From assembly GCF_033473495.1 (NCBI RefSeq), contig NC_088939.1, positions 3,348,001 through 3,412,000 on the forward strand: a DNA stretch of 64,000 nucleotides, read 5' to 3'. The stretch is from Cercospora beticola. Taxonomy: Eukaryota > Ascomycota > Dothideomycetes > Mycosphaerellales > Mycosphaerellaceae. Shown here piece after piece: positions 20,974-31,888 of the stretch (position 1 is the stretch's first letter; each line of letters begins with the position of its first letter). The position numbers and the translations under genes were made by a program. The notes under the pieces were generated by a model. That model ran no database searches. It had not been told where the DNA came from and saw only the letters and a list, made by a program, of their open reading frames with translations.

Positions 20974-22539
20974 TCAAAACTTCGCACTGAGCTTCCATCC
21001 CACCATTCTTACGCGCACGATTGTGTATGCCACCATAGACAGAACATAGCAGAGCCCAGTGAACAGCGCAACACCCCAGTAAGCTCCATCACATGCTTCG
21101 ATCAAAGCACCAGCGATGGGAATGCCGGTGAGAGTACCGATAGCTACAACGCAGTAGCAAGTAGCATAGTAACGACCGTACTCCTCCGTCTTGCATAGCA
21201 TGCCCACGCACACTGGTGTCAGACTGATGTTCGATCCTGATGCGAAACCAAAGATGACGCAAAAGGTGATTGTTAGGCCAAAGATGGTGTTCACGTTGTC
21301 TTCGCGTGCATCTGTGGCTGAGAGAATTGTTGCGGGCAGCCAGAGAGCGAGAGACGAGACCATGCATAGGAACAAAGTGATCAGCATGGCGTTGAAGCGT
21401 CCAATCTTGTCCGCAAGTAGACCTGGTAGCCATCGTCCAAAAATGGAGCCAGCATTCAAAATCGCGATGATCTGATATGCAAAGGTCGTGCTCATGGCGC
21501 CGGACGACAGTGAGTAAGCCGTGACGTACGAGATCGGAGCGAACAGTCCCCATTCCATCATGAAAGTACCAATCGTAACGAGAGCGAAATTCAGCTGACC
21601 AAATATCGTGAAGTCGGGCAGAATAGACTGGTTTGGTTTTGGCGGCAGTCGAGAACGAACAAGGAGAACCGTCACAACAAGCAGTGCCAAATACACAAAT
21701 CCCTGAATCCTCGTTGCCCATGCCCAGCCAACTTTGGGGAACAAGTCTTGCAGCATCAGAGGGAAAATAACACCTCCGAAGGCACCTCCCGTTGCAGCTA
21801 ATCCCGTAGCATTACCGCGCTTCGCGTAGAAGAAGTGGCCAACAGAAGCGATGGCAGGCGTGAACACCAGCGCGGTGCCAGTTCCCCCCAAGATGCCGAA
21901 AACGACAATAAAATGCCAATACTCAGTGCACACTCCCAAGAGCATACTCGCCAGCATGATGAGAACTGCGCCTCCCAGAACTAGCAGACGAGGTCCGTAG
22001 ACATCGAAGATTGGTCCAATGACCAGCCCGGCTCCGAAGGACAAGAAGACGTAGAGAGAGATGATCCATCCGATCGTGCTCTTGGAGTAATCTGCCAGCT
22101 GATTTTCTGCTAGATAGGATTCGTACACGCCGATGGTGTTCATCCAGCCGAGTGCGGCAACCATGCCGCAGAAGGAGCCGAAGACGACGAGCCAGGCGCG
22201 CACGCCGCCTTCTGGGTAGATTTCTCCATCTGGGCCGATGGTAGATTTCGTTCTGGTGAGAGTTACGTCGTTGTTGTTGCCGCCTTCTGGGTCCGCCGAA
22301 GGGAAATCATCTTGGTGATTGATAGACCGCTTGTCATTGTTCTGACGAGAGTGCAGAGATCTTTCATCCTGAGAAGATGCCTGGGACGCAGATACCGGTG
22401 AACCTGTAGCCTCGCATGGTTCCGTGGTTGCTGCGTGGTCGAGAGTCGAAGTTGGCCTAGTCTCACGCGCGTATGAGTCGCTCTTGTTGTGCGATTCTGA
22501 AATTGGTCCTGGCGTGCTGCCTTTGGATTGCCTGCTCAT
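20974..22539 (-). CDS. MFS transporter, monocarboxylate-porter (MCT) type
   Basis: 521 residues, single exon. A Ser/Thr/Asn-rich cytosolic N-terminus of about 110 residues leads into '[35 protein letters not shown]', the usual first segment of fungal MCT-like carriers. Twelve hydrophobic segments are visible, with the MFS loop motif '[16 protein letters not shown]' between segments 2 and 3, '[21 protein letters not shown]' before the central loop, and '[10 protein letters not shown]' between segments 8 and 9. Fungal relatives move monocarboxylates, riboflavin or secondary metabolites, but many have no known substrate and this one cannot be assigned. Plasma-membrane location is expected. The start codon is only 267 bp from the RIP-mutated block on its upstream side, yet the gene shows no RIP-like stops. 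Confidence 0.9.
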   Translation of the reverse strand: MSRQSKGSTPGPISESHNKSDSYARETRPTSTLDHAATTEPCEATGSPVSASQASSQDERSLHSRQNNDKRSINHQDDFPSADPEGGNNNDVTLTRTKSTIGPDGEIYPEGGVRAWLVVFGSFCGMVAALGWMNTIGVYESYLAENQLADYSKSTIGWIISLYVFLSFGAGLVIGPIFDVYGPRLLVLGGAVLIMLASMLLGVCTEYWHFIVVFGILGGTGTALVFTPAIASVGHFFYAKRGNATGLAATGGAFGGVIFPLMLQDLFPKVGWAWATRIQGFVYLALLVVTVLLVRSRLPPKPNQSILPDFTIFGQLNFALVTIGTFMMEWGLFAPISYVTAYSLSSGAMSTTFAYQIIAILNAGSIFGRWLPGLLADKIGRFNAMLITLFLCMVSSLALWLPATILSATDAREDNVNTIFGLTITFCVIFGFASGSNISLTPVCVGMLCKTEEYGRYYATCYCVVAIGTLTGIPIAGALIEACDGAYWGVALFTGLCYVLSMVAYTIVRVRMVGWKLSAKF

Positions 22540-22805
22540 GCGCCTTCTCGCGGGGTTTACAGGGTAAGTTGTAGTTCAGACTGCGAGTGAAAGCGTTACG
22601 TGCAGAGTTTCCATGTGAGTTGATGAGAAAGAAACAAAAACAGCCAAAGGAAAAGATTTTTGTTAGCAGAAACCTATACCGACCGCAGTCCACTCGCGGG
22701 GACCCCGCGCCCTACATGTCGGTTTGGTGGCCACCTCGCATGAACTGGCTTAGTTAGCCGGATTGATGGATGTTCCGTTCCGGTGCGGAGGCGGAGGCGG
22801 AAGTG

Positions 22806-23993
22806 TTATATATATAGCTAGCTCGTTCGCTACCTTCTCTTAAATTAGAATATAAATCTTTATTATACTACTAACTTTATTACTTAACTAAATACTCTCT
22901 ATAGAGAAGCCTATCTATACTAATTAGTATAAGTTCTTTATTAATTCTTACGTAAATTAGCTAGCTAGAAGAGCGTAATTAGAACGAAGTTAAACCTATA
23001 TATAGTATTATTAGAACTTTAATTAACTTCTAATTATAGCTAATTCTTAGCGAAACTATATCTAGTATAGTATCTTAGACGTATAGCTACTAATAGAGAC
23101 GCTAAAACCTACGTCCTTTAGTTAATTTAATATCTATAGTATAAACTATTAACTATATAAAAGAGAATTATCTATATATAGTATCGTTAGAACCTTTAAG
23201 TAGCTACTACTATACTATACGTATATACGCGGTAATAATAATACGATAATATTAGAACTACTAGAGAACCTCTAGAAGTTTAGCGATTTAATTAATACTA
23301 GTAACTAGAAGTATACTAACCTAGATAATTAAGCGATACTAGAAGTTATTTATAACTAGATAGTATACTTTCTTAACGACCTTACTACTTACTATAATAG
23401 AGCGCTATTTAAAGAGGCTACTAATACTTTTAGCTACCTTACTAGTAAGTAATAGAAAGTAACTAATAGGTAATTACTCTACGAATTAATTAATATACTA
23501 TACTACTAAGAAGTTCTTATTATAATTACTAAGTAAACTCTAGTAATACGAATTAGATAGATACTAGAACTAGAAGAATACTAGCTATAGCTAGAAGATA
23601 AAGTAGAGCGATAACGTAATACTACTAGCTTCTATAAACGATTAATTTATAGCTCTTAGTAAGCTATTAAACTATAGTAATCTCGTTAATATAAGGAACG
23701 ACTAGCCTCGAGATAAGCGACTAGTTTACTAAAACTAGTAGTAATACTAGTATCTCTAGTATATAGTAATATAATTAACTCTAAGAACCTATTAGAATAA
23801 CTAGCTCTTAGAAGCTAAGAACTAATTCTACTACTAGCTAGTAACTCTAGTCGTATACTATATACTCCTTAGAACGAATACTCTTACTAGAACTAAAACT
23901 CTACTAGTAATTAAACTAGATAAGCTACTATAATTCTAGAGTTTAATAAAAGTAAAGCTACTATAAACCTTAATAAGCTCTATACTAATTAGA
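22806..23993 (+). pseudogene. Gag-like relic, left part (split by LINE copy 1)
   Basis: A plus-strand frame with only Gln/Trp-type stops is visible over about 23,280-23,990. At 23,978-23,993 it meets the 16-bp target duplication ctctatactaattaga and stops at the LINE tail. The same frame resumes after the second copy of the duplication at 37,294 and continues (…IRFNKRYN…) to about 37,700. The residue pattern is reminiscent of a retrotransposon Gag, but I cannot name the family. The frame continuing across the insertion shows that this was the older element and the LINE landed in it. Confidence 0.55.
23978..23993. repeat. target-site duplication of LINE copy 1 (3' side)
   Basis: ctctatactaattaga, 16 bp, identical at 37,278-37,293. 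It is followed by (agat)n, the complement of the LINE 3' tail. Length and variable-end position fit target-primed reverse transcription. Confidence 0.8.
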
Positions 23994-24719
23994 TAGATAG
24001 ATAGATAATTCTTATACGCCGGTCTACCTCTTTTAACTAGAGTAAGTAGTACGCTCTATAGATTTCGGTTAAGGGAAAAGCTTTCGAAAAACCCTCGTAT
24101 ATCTCTTTATTTATAGCCTACGTAGCCGCTTCCTTCGCTTCTATTTTCCTTCGGATAATACTAGGTATCTAGTAAGTCCTCCTCTTACTAGGCCCTATCC
24201 TTCCCCGTCTCTCTCCTCTTTTCCTCCTATATCTCTTCTCTTATAAGTAAGAATTAGTCTAGGACCTCTTCTTAGATAAGCTACCTTACTATTATATATA
24301 GCTCTCTCTTTATATTAGCTAGATCCTTCTAGTTTATAGATACCTCTACCTAGAATAGTTAGTATCTTCTCTCGTTCTATTTTAGGTAGAATATATATAT
24401 ATATTTTAGTATCTTATAACTCTACCTATATTCGTAGTCTAGTATAAAACCTAGGACTCTCCTTCTAGTAAGGTATTACTTTATCCTAATATACTCTATT
24501 CTTAAGAGTATAACTATTATACTCTCTAGTCTAGTAAGTCCTTTATATAGAGTTAGTCTAATAGTAGAGGAGGTAGTAGTTTTCTATACTAGTAGTTATT
24601 CTTCTTCTACTCTTACTCTTCTCTTTTCCTTATTCCTTTCCTACCTTCTATCCTACTAGTATTTAGCCTACTATATCTTACTACTTAGGTATACCTATAT
24701 CGTTATTTCTTAGCCTTAT

Positions 24720-24883
24720 TATAACGAGTCGTTCGGAGTAACCTTATATATTCGGAAGTTTACGTACGAGTCTAGAAAGAGGTCCTAGGGACGAGGTATC
24801 TATATAGGCCGGACGCTAGTACTAAGATAGGACGGCCCGTTACGATTACGTAGTTTAAGTAAATCTAGTCTCTACCTATAATA
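24720..24883 (-). repeat. Gypsy LTR (3' LTR by coding orientation)
   Basis: 164 bp. Differs from the LTR at 31,725-31,888 at 11 positions by my count. Ten are paired CG-to-TA changes at five CpG sites in this copy, and one is a single G/A difference. Confidence 0.93.
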
Positions 24884-25479
24884 CTACTTCTCTTCTTAAA
24901 AGGTTACGTTCTATCGTAATACCTTACGATACGTATTACGTTTATAAATACTACGTCGTCTTCTAGACCTAATCTCGCGTCTATCTATCTATTAAGCTCT
25001 ACGCCTCTATCGTTAGAGTCTTCGTTAGAGTACTATAGCGATATATAATAAGTATCGCTTAAGTATATAGTTATAGCCTCGTTTACCGGTAGAGCTATAG
25101 ACCCGTTACTAATATCCTATACTAGCCGCTATCGAGTAGATATAGTTATAGAGTCTTAACTACTATCGCTCTATTACTTATCGCTACTAATTATCTTACT
25201 AAAGTTACCTTTCTTAAAGTAAGACCTCTAAGTAATACTTCTGCCTAATAAGCTTAATACTAATATATCTTAAGATAATACTTCTAAAGGCCTAATACTA
25301 ACGTATAGCTACTACTAAATAGGTATATTAGACGATAAGGTTCTCGAAGCTTAGAGCTATAGTTGCCCTCTAGCGTATACTATACGGCGAGTAAACTCGT
25401 TTAGAATTTAGCTATTAGAGGTAATTATAATATTAGGTTTAGACTTCGTAGAGTAGTTATAGTAGAAATCTATAATAGA

Positions 25480-28400
25480 GGCGGCAGCGTACTCCGTAAC
25501 TTCTTCGGCCGGCTCCTATATCGTATCGTTTCTATACTCTTACTACTTAATCTTATACTAAAGCTTTTGTTTCTTACCTCCTCTAGAGGTACGTCCCTAT
25601 AGCGTGCGCTATTTAGAATCTATAATCTCCTCGACGACGTATTCTTTATTAGTAACTCTATCTTCCCTATATACCTCTACGAGTAGTAGTAGTAGAGAGT
25701 TCTATCCTAGTAATAGGTCGTTAGCTACTACTCTTAATAACGATATATAGAAGGTATTAGCGACTTCTATCGTTAGTAGTAGTTCGAGTCGATAAGTGCC
25801 CTCGAGTATAGCGGATACTAGATAAGGGCCTACCTACTTATTATCGAGTTTCTTTACTAGCCGAGTAGTCTTCTAGTTCTTAGTACTAATATATACTATA
25901 TCGCCGACCCGGTACTATAGTACTAGATCCCGGTAGCGGTTAGTATAGTTAGCTTAAGTCGCTTAGACTAGTACTATATTCTTACGGAGCTATAATTATA
26001 TTAGCTATATACGTTCCGCAAATTCGGTAGCCTTCTAGGCGTCGAGCCGCTACTATCGCAGAAGTAGTAATAGTAGTAGTATCGTATCGAATTTAGTACG
26101 TAGATTATATACGGTTTCTATAAAGAACGCCGAGACGCCTATACTTTCTAATACGTAATTATTTAGGGCGAACTTATATAATACTAGCTAATTAACTTAG
26201 TTATCTTAAGTATATACGACAAAGGCACGTAGGTATTACTCTATAGCCTTATTAGTATTCTCGGCCTATCTATTAGTCTCGGAGTAGTATATAGAGGATA
26301 TTACTTATTCGATCTTTAAAATCTAGTATAAACGCTTCTAGAACGCTAATATCTATTATAATCCTCTATTAGAAGTAATACGTAGTAGTAGCCCGTAGTA
26401 CTTATAAACCTAGTTAATAAAAACTAGAGTATAGTATTCTACCGTTATCGAGTCTACCTCTATTAGGTACTTCCTCTTTCCGAGTCTATTAGTTACTATA
26501 AGGATATTTCTATACTCGTTATAGTTAAGGCTACTATAGCTTACCGGTAGATTAACGACGAAGTCTATAGCTATATTATCCTATAGCTAAAAGAGGATCG
26601 GAAGAGGTCGGAGTAGGCCTAAGTACTAATCTTATAACGGCTTAGTTCTTCGGTACGTTCTATAGTTATAGATATATTACCGTATAGACTACGAAATACT
26701 AGGCTAGTAATACGATCGTACTAGTAGATCTAGTATTTTAGTACGACCTAGATACTCTATAGAAGGCGTATCGTAATATACTTCTATTACCTAGGTACGA
26801 ACCTTATTCGTAGGATTATCGCTTAGTAGTAGGTATAAATATTATTTACTATACCTATTTTATATATAGATTAAACTATTCGTAGTACTCGTATAGTAGA
26901 TCTTATACTTCCTTAGTATCGGATAGGGCTTACCCGCTTCGAGCTACTTAACCGCCTTCTATACTTCCTCGTTAGACGCGTATAACTACTAGATTACGAG
27001 ATTTAGAGGGACCTTATCCTCGTCCTAAGGCTCGGTATTAGTATCTACTACGTAGTTAGGTAGATTAAACGGAACTCCTCTATCCTCTATATCGGTATCT
27101 TCTTCTATAATCGCGCTCGCGGCCGCGTATAGAAAACGATTAGATAGTAGGAGGATACGTTCTTAATACTTAATATATTCGTTATTACTACCTATCGGGA
27201 GATCTTACGTACGTCGTATTAAACTGTCCGGTTTTATACTCTAGATACCTAGACGATATATAATTCTAAAGTTAAACCTAGAGAGGAATTCGGCCTAGCG
27301 TACCTATCTACGATTAAGTTACTTAGTTAATATAAAGTACTTAAGATTCTTATAATCGGAAAGGACTAGAATTAGCTTATCCTAATTACCTAGTAGGTTC
27401 TCGAATTCTTCTACGTACTCTATAGTAGATAGTTCTAGTCTCTATTCCTCGAAGGCTTTTATAATAGCTATTAGTTCCTTATCGTAGATATTATAGTTAT
27501 ATTCTATAGGCGTTATCTTTTTAGATAGAAAGGCGACAGGTCTAAGAATACTATTATAACCTCTCTATAATAGGACTACTATAGTAACGAAGTCCGAAGC
27601 GTTAGTTTCTAGTATCGTCTCTAGTCCTAGCTTAAATATAGCTAGAACTAGTACTTCTATAAAAGCCTTCTTTAAACTATTAAACGCCCGCTAACATTCG
27701 TTAGTCTATACCTATAGTAGAGGGTTCTTAGTCTTAGTTAGTACTACTATTAGTAATACGATACGGCTAAAGTTCTTAATAAAGTACCGGTAAAACCTAG
27801 CGAATCTAAGGAATACGAGTATATCGTTTAGCTTCTAAGGAGTCTACTATTCTTAAATCGCTCGGACCTTCTTAGGATCTATCCGAATACCGTCCTTACT
27901 AATAATTAGCCTAAGATACTTAGTTTCCTATATATAGAATTTATATTTATCGATATTAAGCTATAAACCTACCTTAGCTATCTTTTCTAGTACTATAGCT
28001 ATATGTCGCTTATATTCCTCTAGCGTATCGCTAAAGATAAGTAAGTCGTCGATATATACTAAAATAAAGTCGTCTAAGAACTCTCTTACTAAGTCGTTTA
28101 TATAAGACTAGAATATCCCGAGTATATTATAAAGGCCGAAGAGTATTACTAAGTACTCGAACTGCCCGTAACGAGTCGTAAATACTATTTTCTATTCGTG
28201 TCCCTACGTAATACGAATACGATTAAAAGCTATAATTACGTTAAGCTTCGTAAACTACTTCTTCCTACTAATTCGGTTTAAGGTATTCTATATTAGAGAG
28301 ATAGGGTACCTAGACTTTACCGTAATTACGTTTAATACTCGGTAGTCGATATATACCTATAGGCTACCTCTAGGTTTCTTAACGATAATAACTAGAGAAG

Positions 28401-29600
28401 TAGTAGGAGAGTTACTCTTCTATATATTACTTTTCTCTAGCTACTTATCGATCTACTTCTTTATAACGTCGTTCTTAGCGTTCGATATTAGATATAGTCT
28501 CTTAAAAGGTAGTTAAGCGTTATCCTTTAACTTAATCTCTATATTAATATTCGGATAGTACGGAGGTAGCTCGTCTACTATACGCCTTAAGAATATATCC
28601 TTCTAGTCGCTATATTCCGTAGGTAGCTTCTCTAGTAACTAGTCCTTATCCTTGCCTAATATAAATACTTCTATATCGGAAACCGATAGTATATTCGTAG
28701 TTAAAGGACCTTAGTCTATAATATCTACTATACTATTATCGATATATATTATATATATAAAGGCCTTATTACTAGATCGCGTACGTCGGACTATTATTCT
28801 ATAAGCTATTAGCGTTATTGCGGTAATCGGATCCGCTAGGCTCTTATACTAGTTACTTTCTTATAGATTAATATAGACAAAGTATACCTTAGCGCCCTAT
28901 TATCGAGATATTATTATATAGGCTTATAACCCGATTTCTTAGATATCGATAGTATCGTCGTAACTAATATTCTTAATGCCGACTATAGGCGGTTCTATTA
29001 CTAGTAGTTTGCCTAGGCGGGCTCCTTTAATTATTAGTACTCGTACTATCTTACTATTAGTATAGCTTTCTAGATATTACTTATTATCGAAGATTACTAC
29101 TCTATCTCGGTATCTCTTCTTCGGGTCGTAGTCTTCGTACTATATCTTTCTAAGCGTTATATTATAGTTAATCTAAGCTACCTAGTACGGAACCTTCTCG
29201 ACGTAACTACCTAGCTAAAGAGATACTTTAGCGTATTCTATAATTACGTATAAAGACGTACTACTATCGGCTAGACCTATAACTAGAGGCTTGTCTAGCT
29301 TCGCGATTCTTATATTATTCTTCGAGTTATACGCAAAAGACGAGTTTACGTATATAGAGTTAGTACTATTATTAAGAAATGTTATAGTATAATTTCTATT
29401 TACTCTACCTACTACTACTATATAGTTAGTAATTCTAGGGAGTAAGATTGCTACTAGTATTCTCGGTAATAGTAGCTCTTCTCGTAACTCGTTATTTAGT
29501 CTACCGCTTCTTACGCTTAAGAGGTAGACTAAGTATTTCCCGAAATACTAGTATCCTCGGTTACGTTCGAGAAAGAGGCGTTAGGCTTCTTATTATCCTA
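25480..29600 (-). pseudogene. degenerate Gypsy pol (PR-RT-RNaseH-IN-chromodomain)
   Basis: Reading the minus strand and ignoring Gln/Trp-derived stops: RT at about 28.45-27.9 kb with 'TRYGQFEYLV', 'FGLYN' and the catalytic 'VYIDDLLIFS'. RNase H starts near 27.6 kb with 'ETNASDFV', where the family has ETDASDF. Integrase spans about 26.9-26.1 kb with 'AIDFVVNLPVSYS', 'ILIVTNRLGKRKYLI' and 'ITSNRG', in which the third catalytic region shows Asp-to-Asn (SDRG to SNRG), a TG-to-TA change. A GPY/F-type module ('VGPYLVSAILEGTYRLEL') lies at about 25.85-25.75 kb and a chromodomain ('EYVVEEIIDSK', 'YKIK', 'EPAEEV') at about 25.65-25.48 kb. The chromodomain places it among chromoviruses, which target heterochromatin. 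The protease call is by position only. Confidence 0.85.
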
Positions 29601-31650
29601 GCGTAGTATAGTATAAGCGAATAGTAGGCAGGCCTTAGAGTTCTTTATATAACCGTACTATTAATACTTATAGTACTTGCCTTCCTTTATTAGAGTAGTA
29701 TAGTATAACTTAGATAGCAGTAGTAAATTCTTAAATATAGCTAGTCGATTCTCCTAAGGTAGCTTCGATATAGTATTACTATTATTAGAACCTCTAGTCT
29801 TATTAGCCCCGCCGCGACTACCTCTACTCTTCTTATTATCCTTCTTTATATCCTTCTTATCGTCGTTAGTCTTCTTTAGATAAGTATTAGCCTAACGCTC
29901 TAAGTCGACCTTAATCTTCTAATACTTCTTAACTATACTTATAACAGACGAGAACTCTAGTCTAGTAAGGCGGCTATCGTAGTTATCGTTAAGCTTACCT
30001 TAAAATAGGTAGATCTCGGTTTCTAGCGAGAGCTTAACGTAGGTATAGGCTATCTAATACTTATAGTAGAAGGTAGAGAACTTCTTATTTTCTCCTATCT
30101 TTAATAGATACTAGTCTTAATAGGCCTTGCCTATCTCGTCTCGAAGACCCTAGTTCTCCTTAATATACTTTATTATATATTATACTAAGATAAAGTTATC
30201 TGCTATATTTTCCTTATTCTATATCTTAGTAGGTACTATAGGCTTAAGCTAACGCTAAACCTCTCCTCTAACCTAGTTATAAGTCTAGCGTAAGGTATAA
30301 CCGACGTCTTTAAAGATAACGCTATCGAATTTATTCTCTATCTATAACTACTACTCTTCGTACGAAGGTTCGCCCTTATTAGTAAACTTCTAGACCTTAT
30401 TACGCGACAATTCTTTAACTCTAATAGACTACGTAGGATCGTACTATACTAGGCCGTAATCGCTCGTTATAGTATAGTAATACTTTAATACTACTACGCC
30501 TTCGTCGTTAGAGATATTAATAGAGTCGTTTTTCTTTAAGCCCTTATTACTCTTCTTTATCGGATAGCGACGGCTGCGGCTACGACTACTATTATTATCG
30601 GTACTAGAGTTATTAGATAGGGATAGGTTATTACGGCTATAGTAGAGAGTCGCTCGGAAACGCTCTATCTCTTCTTCTAACTAAGTATAGTAGCTATAGC
30701 TACGGGCGCGGTTAGAGTCCTTCTTAAGCTACGCTACCTTAGCTTTTAGTAATTTAATCTAATCCTAGTAGTCTTTATTAATATTATTAAGATCCTACTA
30801 GGTAAATAGTACTACCTCTTCTAGCTCTTTTACCTAGCTCTTAGACTTAATAAGTACCTACTTAACTTCCCGAAGCTAGCCTTAGTACTTCTCTATCTTT
30901 ATAGCTAGTTCCGACACGTGCTCGTCCGGGTTATTACGTAGTAGCTTCTCGAGTTCTTTAATCCTTAACTTAGAAGTAGTAAGTAGCTTAGATTATTCTC
31001 GAAATAACTCCGAAATATACTCGAGCTTCTCCTTATTAAGGTCGTTAGCCTACTATAGTAGTTTAATCTAGCTAACTAAATCCTAATAGTCCTTCTATAG
31101 CGTAAAGATAAGCGAGTAAGTAAGTATCGGCTCCTATCGTACTAACTTAATAAAGTCTATAACGTTAAGACCTTAGTACTAGGCTACTAGGAGTTTCTTA
31201 ATCTATAGTAATAGTCGCTCGGTACTATTATCTATTTCGTTTTCTACGAGAATATAGTCGATTACGATAAACGGCTCGCTATCTTCTTCTTTATAGATAT
31301 CGTCGGATCGTACGAAATATACTAAGTCGATACGGCCTTTAATATTAGTTTCTTCTTCTACTATCTCCTCGATAGTAGGTAGCTTACTCGAAATATAACC
31401 TTTATAGTTAAGATACTCGGTAAGGTTAGAGTAGCTAGAGCCCGAGCTATTATCTTAGTCGAATATCTACGACTCGACTCTAGAGTTAAAAAGAGAATTA
31501 CGTAGGATACTCGGACGCGAGCGACGCTATAGCGCCTTACTACTACTATACTTATTTGCTATATTAAAGGCTTATAAGTAGATTAGAGTAAGTTATTATT
31601 AATTCCTCCTACTATTCTACTATACTCGAGTCCGTAGTAACTTAGTATAG
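29600..31650 (-). pseudogene. degenerate Gypsy gag
   Basis: Minus-strand region between the 5' LTR (31,725-31,888) and pol. A remnant of a CCHC zinc knuckle can be seen around 29,640-29,680, with Cys and His codons turned into Tyr codons. The remainder has the charged, helix-rich composition of Gag, with frequent Gln/Trp-type stops. Confidence 0.6.
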
Positions 31651-31724
31651 CGTTCTATTTTCTAATTTCTACGTATACGCGCTTATTAACTACGTCCGTA
31701 GTAACGCGAAGTAGTACGTAAAAG

Positions 31725-31888
31725 TATAACGAGTCGTTCGGAGTAACCTCGTATATTCGGAAGTTTACGTACGAGTCTAGAAAGAGGTCCTAGGAACGAG
31801 GTATCTATATAGGCCGGACGCCGGCGCTAAGACGGGACGGCCCGTTACGATTACGTAGTTTAAGTAAATCTAGTCTCTACCCGTAATA
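31725..31888 (-). repeat. Gypsy LTR (5' LTR by coding orientation)
   Basis: 164 bp, followed by target duplication CTTAT at 31,889-31,893. It retains the CpG sites that are TA in the other LTR. Confidence 0.93.

Larger units (their letters stand above)
24720..31888 (-). mobile_element. Gypsy chromovirus LTR retrotransposon (complete, RIP-inactivated)
   Basis: 7,169 bp with two 164-bp LTRs and a perfect 5-bp target duplication (CTTAT at 24,715-24,719 and 31,889-31,893). Coding is on the minus strand: a polypurine tract (AAGAAGAGAAGTAG on the minus strand) abuts the LTR at 24,720-24,883, making that the 3' LTR. The order from right to left is gag, a zinc-knuckle remnant near 29.65 kb, protease region, RT, RNase H, integrase and chromodomain, which is the Ty3/Gypsy order. 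The matching uninterrupted target is preserved in LINE copy 2 near 42,040 ('ctagatagtataaggcta'). LTR ends read TA...TA, as expected if TG...CA was changed by RIP. Confidence 0.93.
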
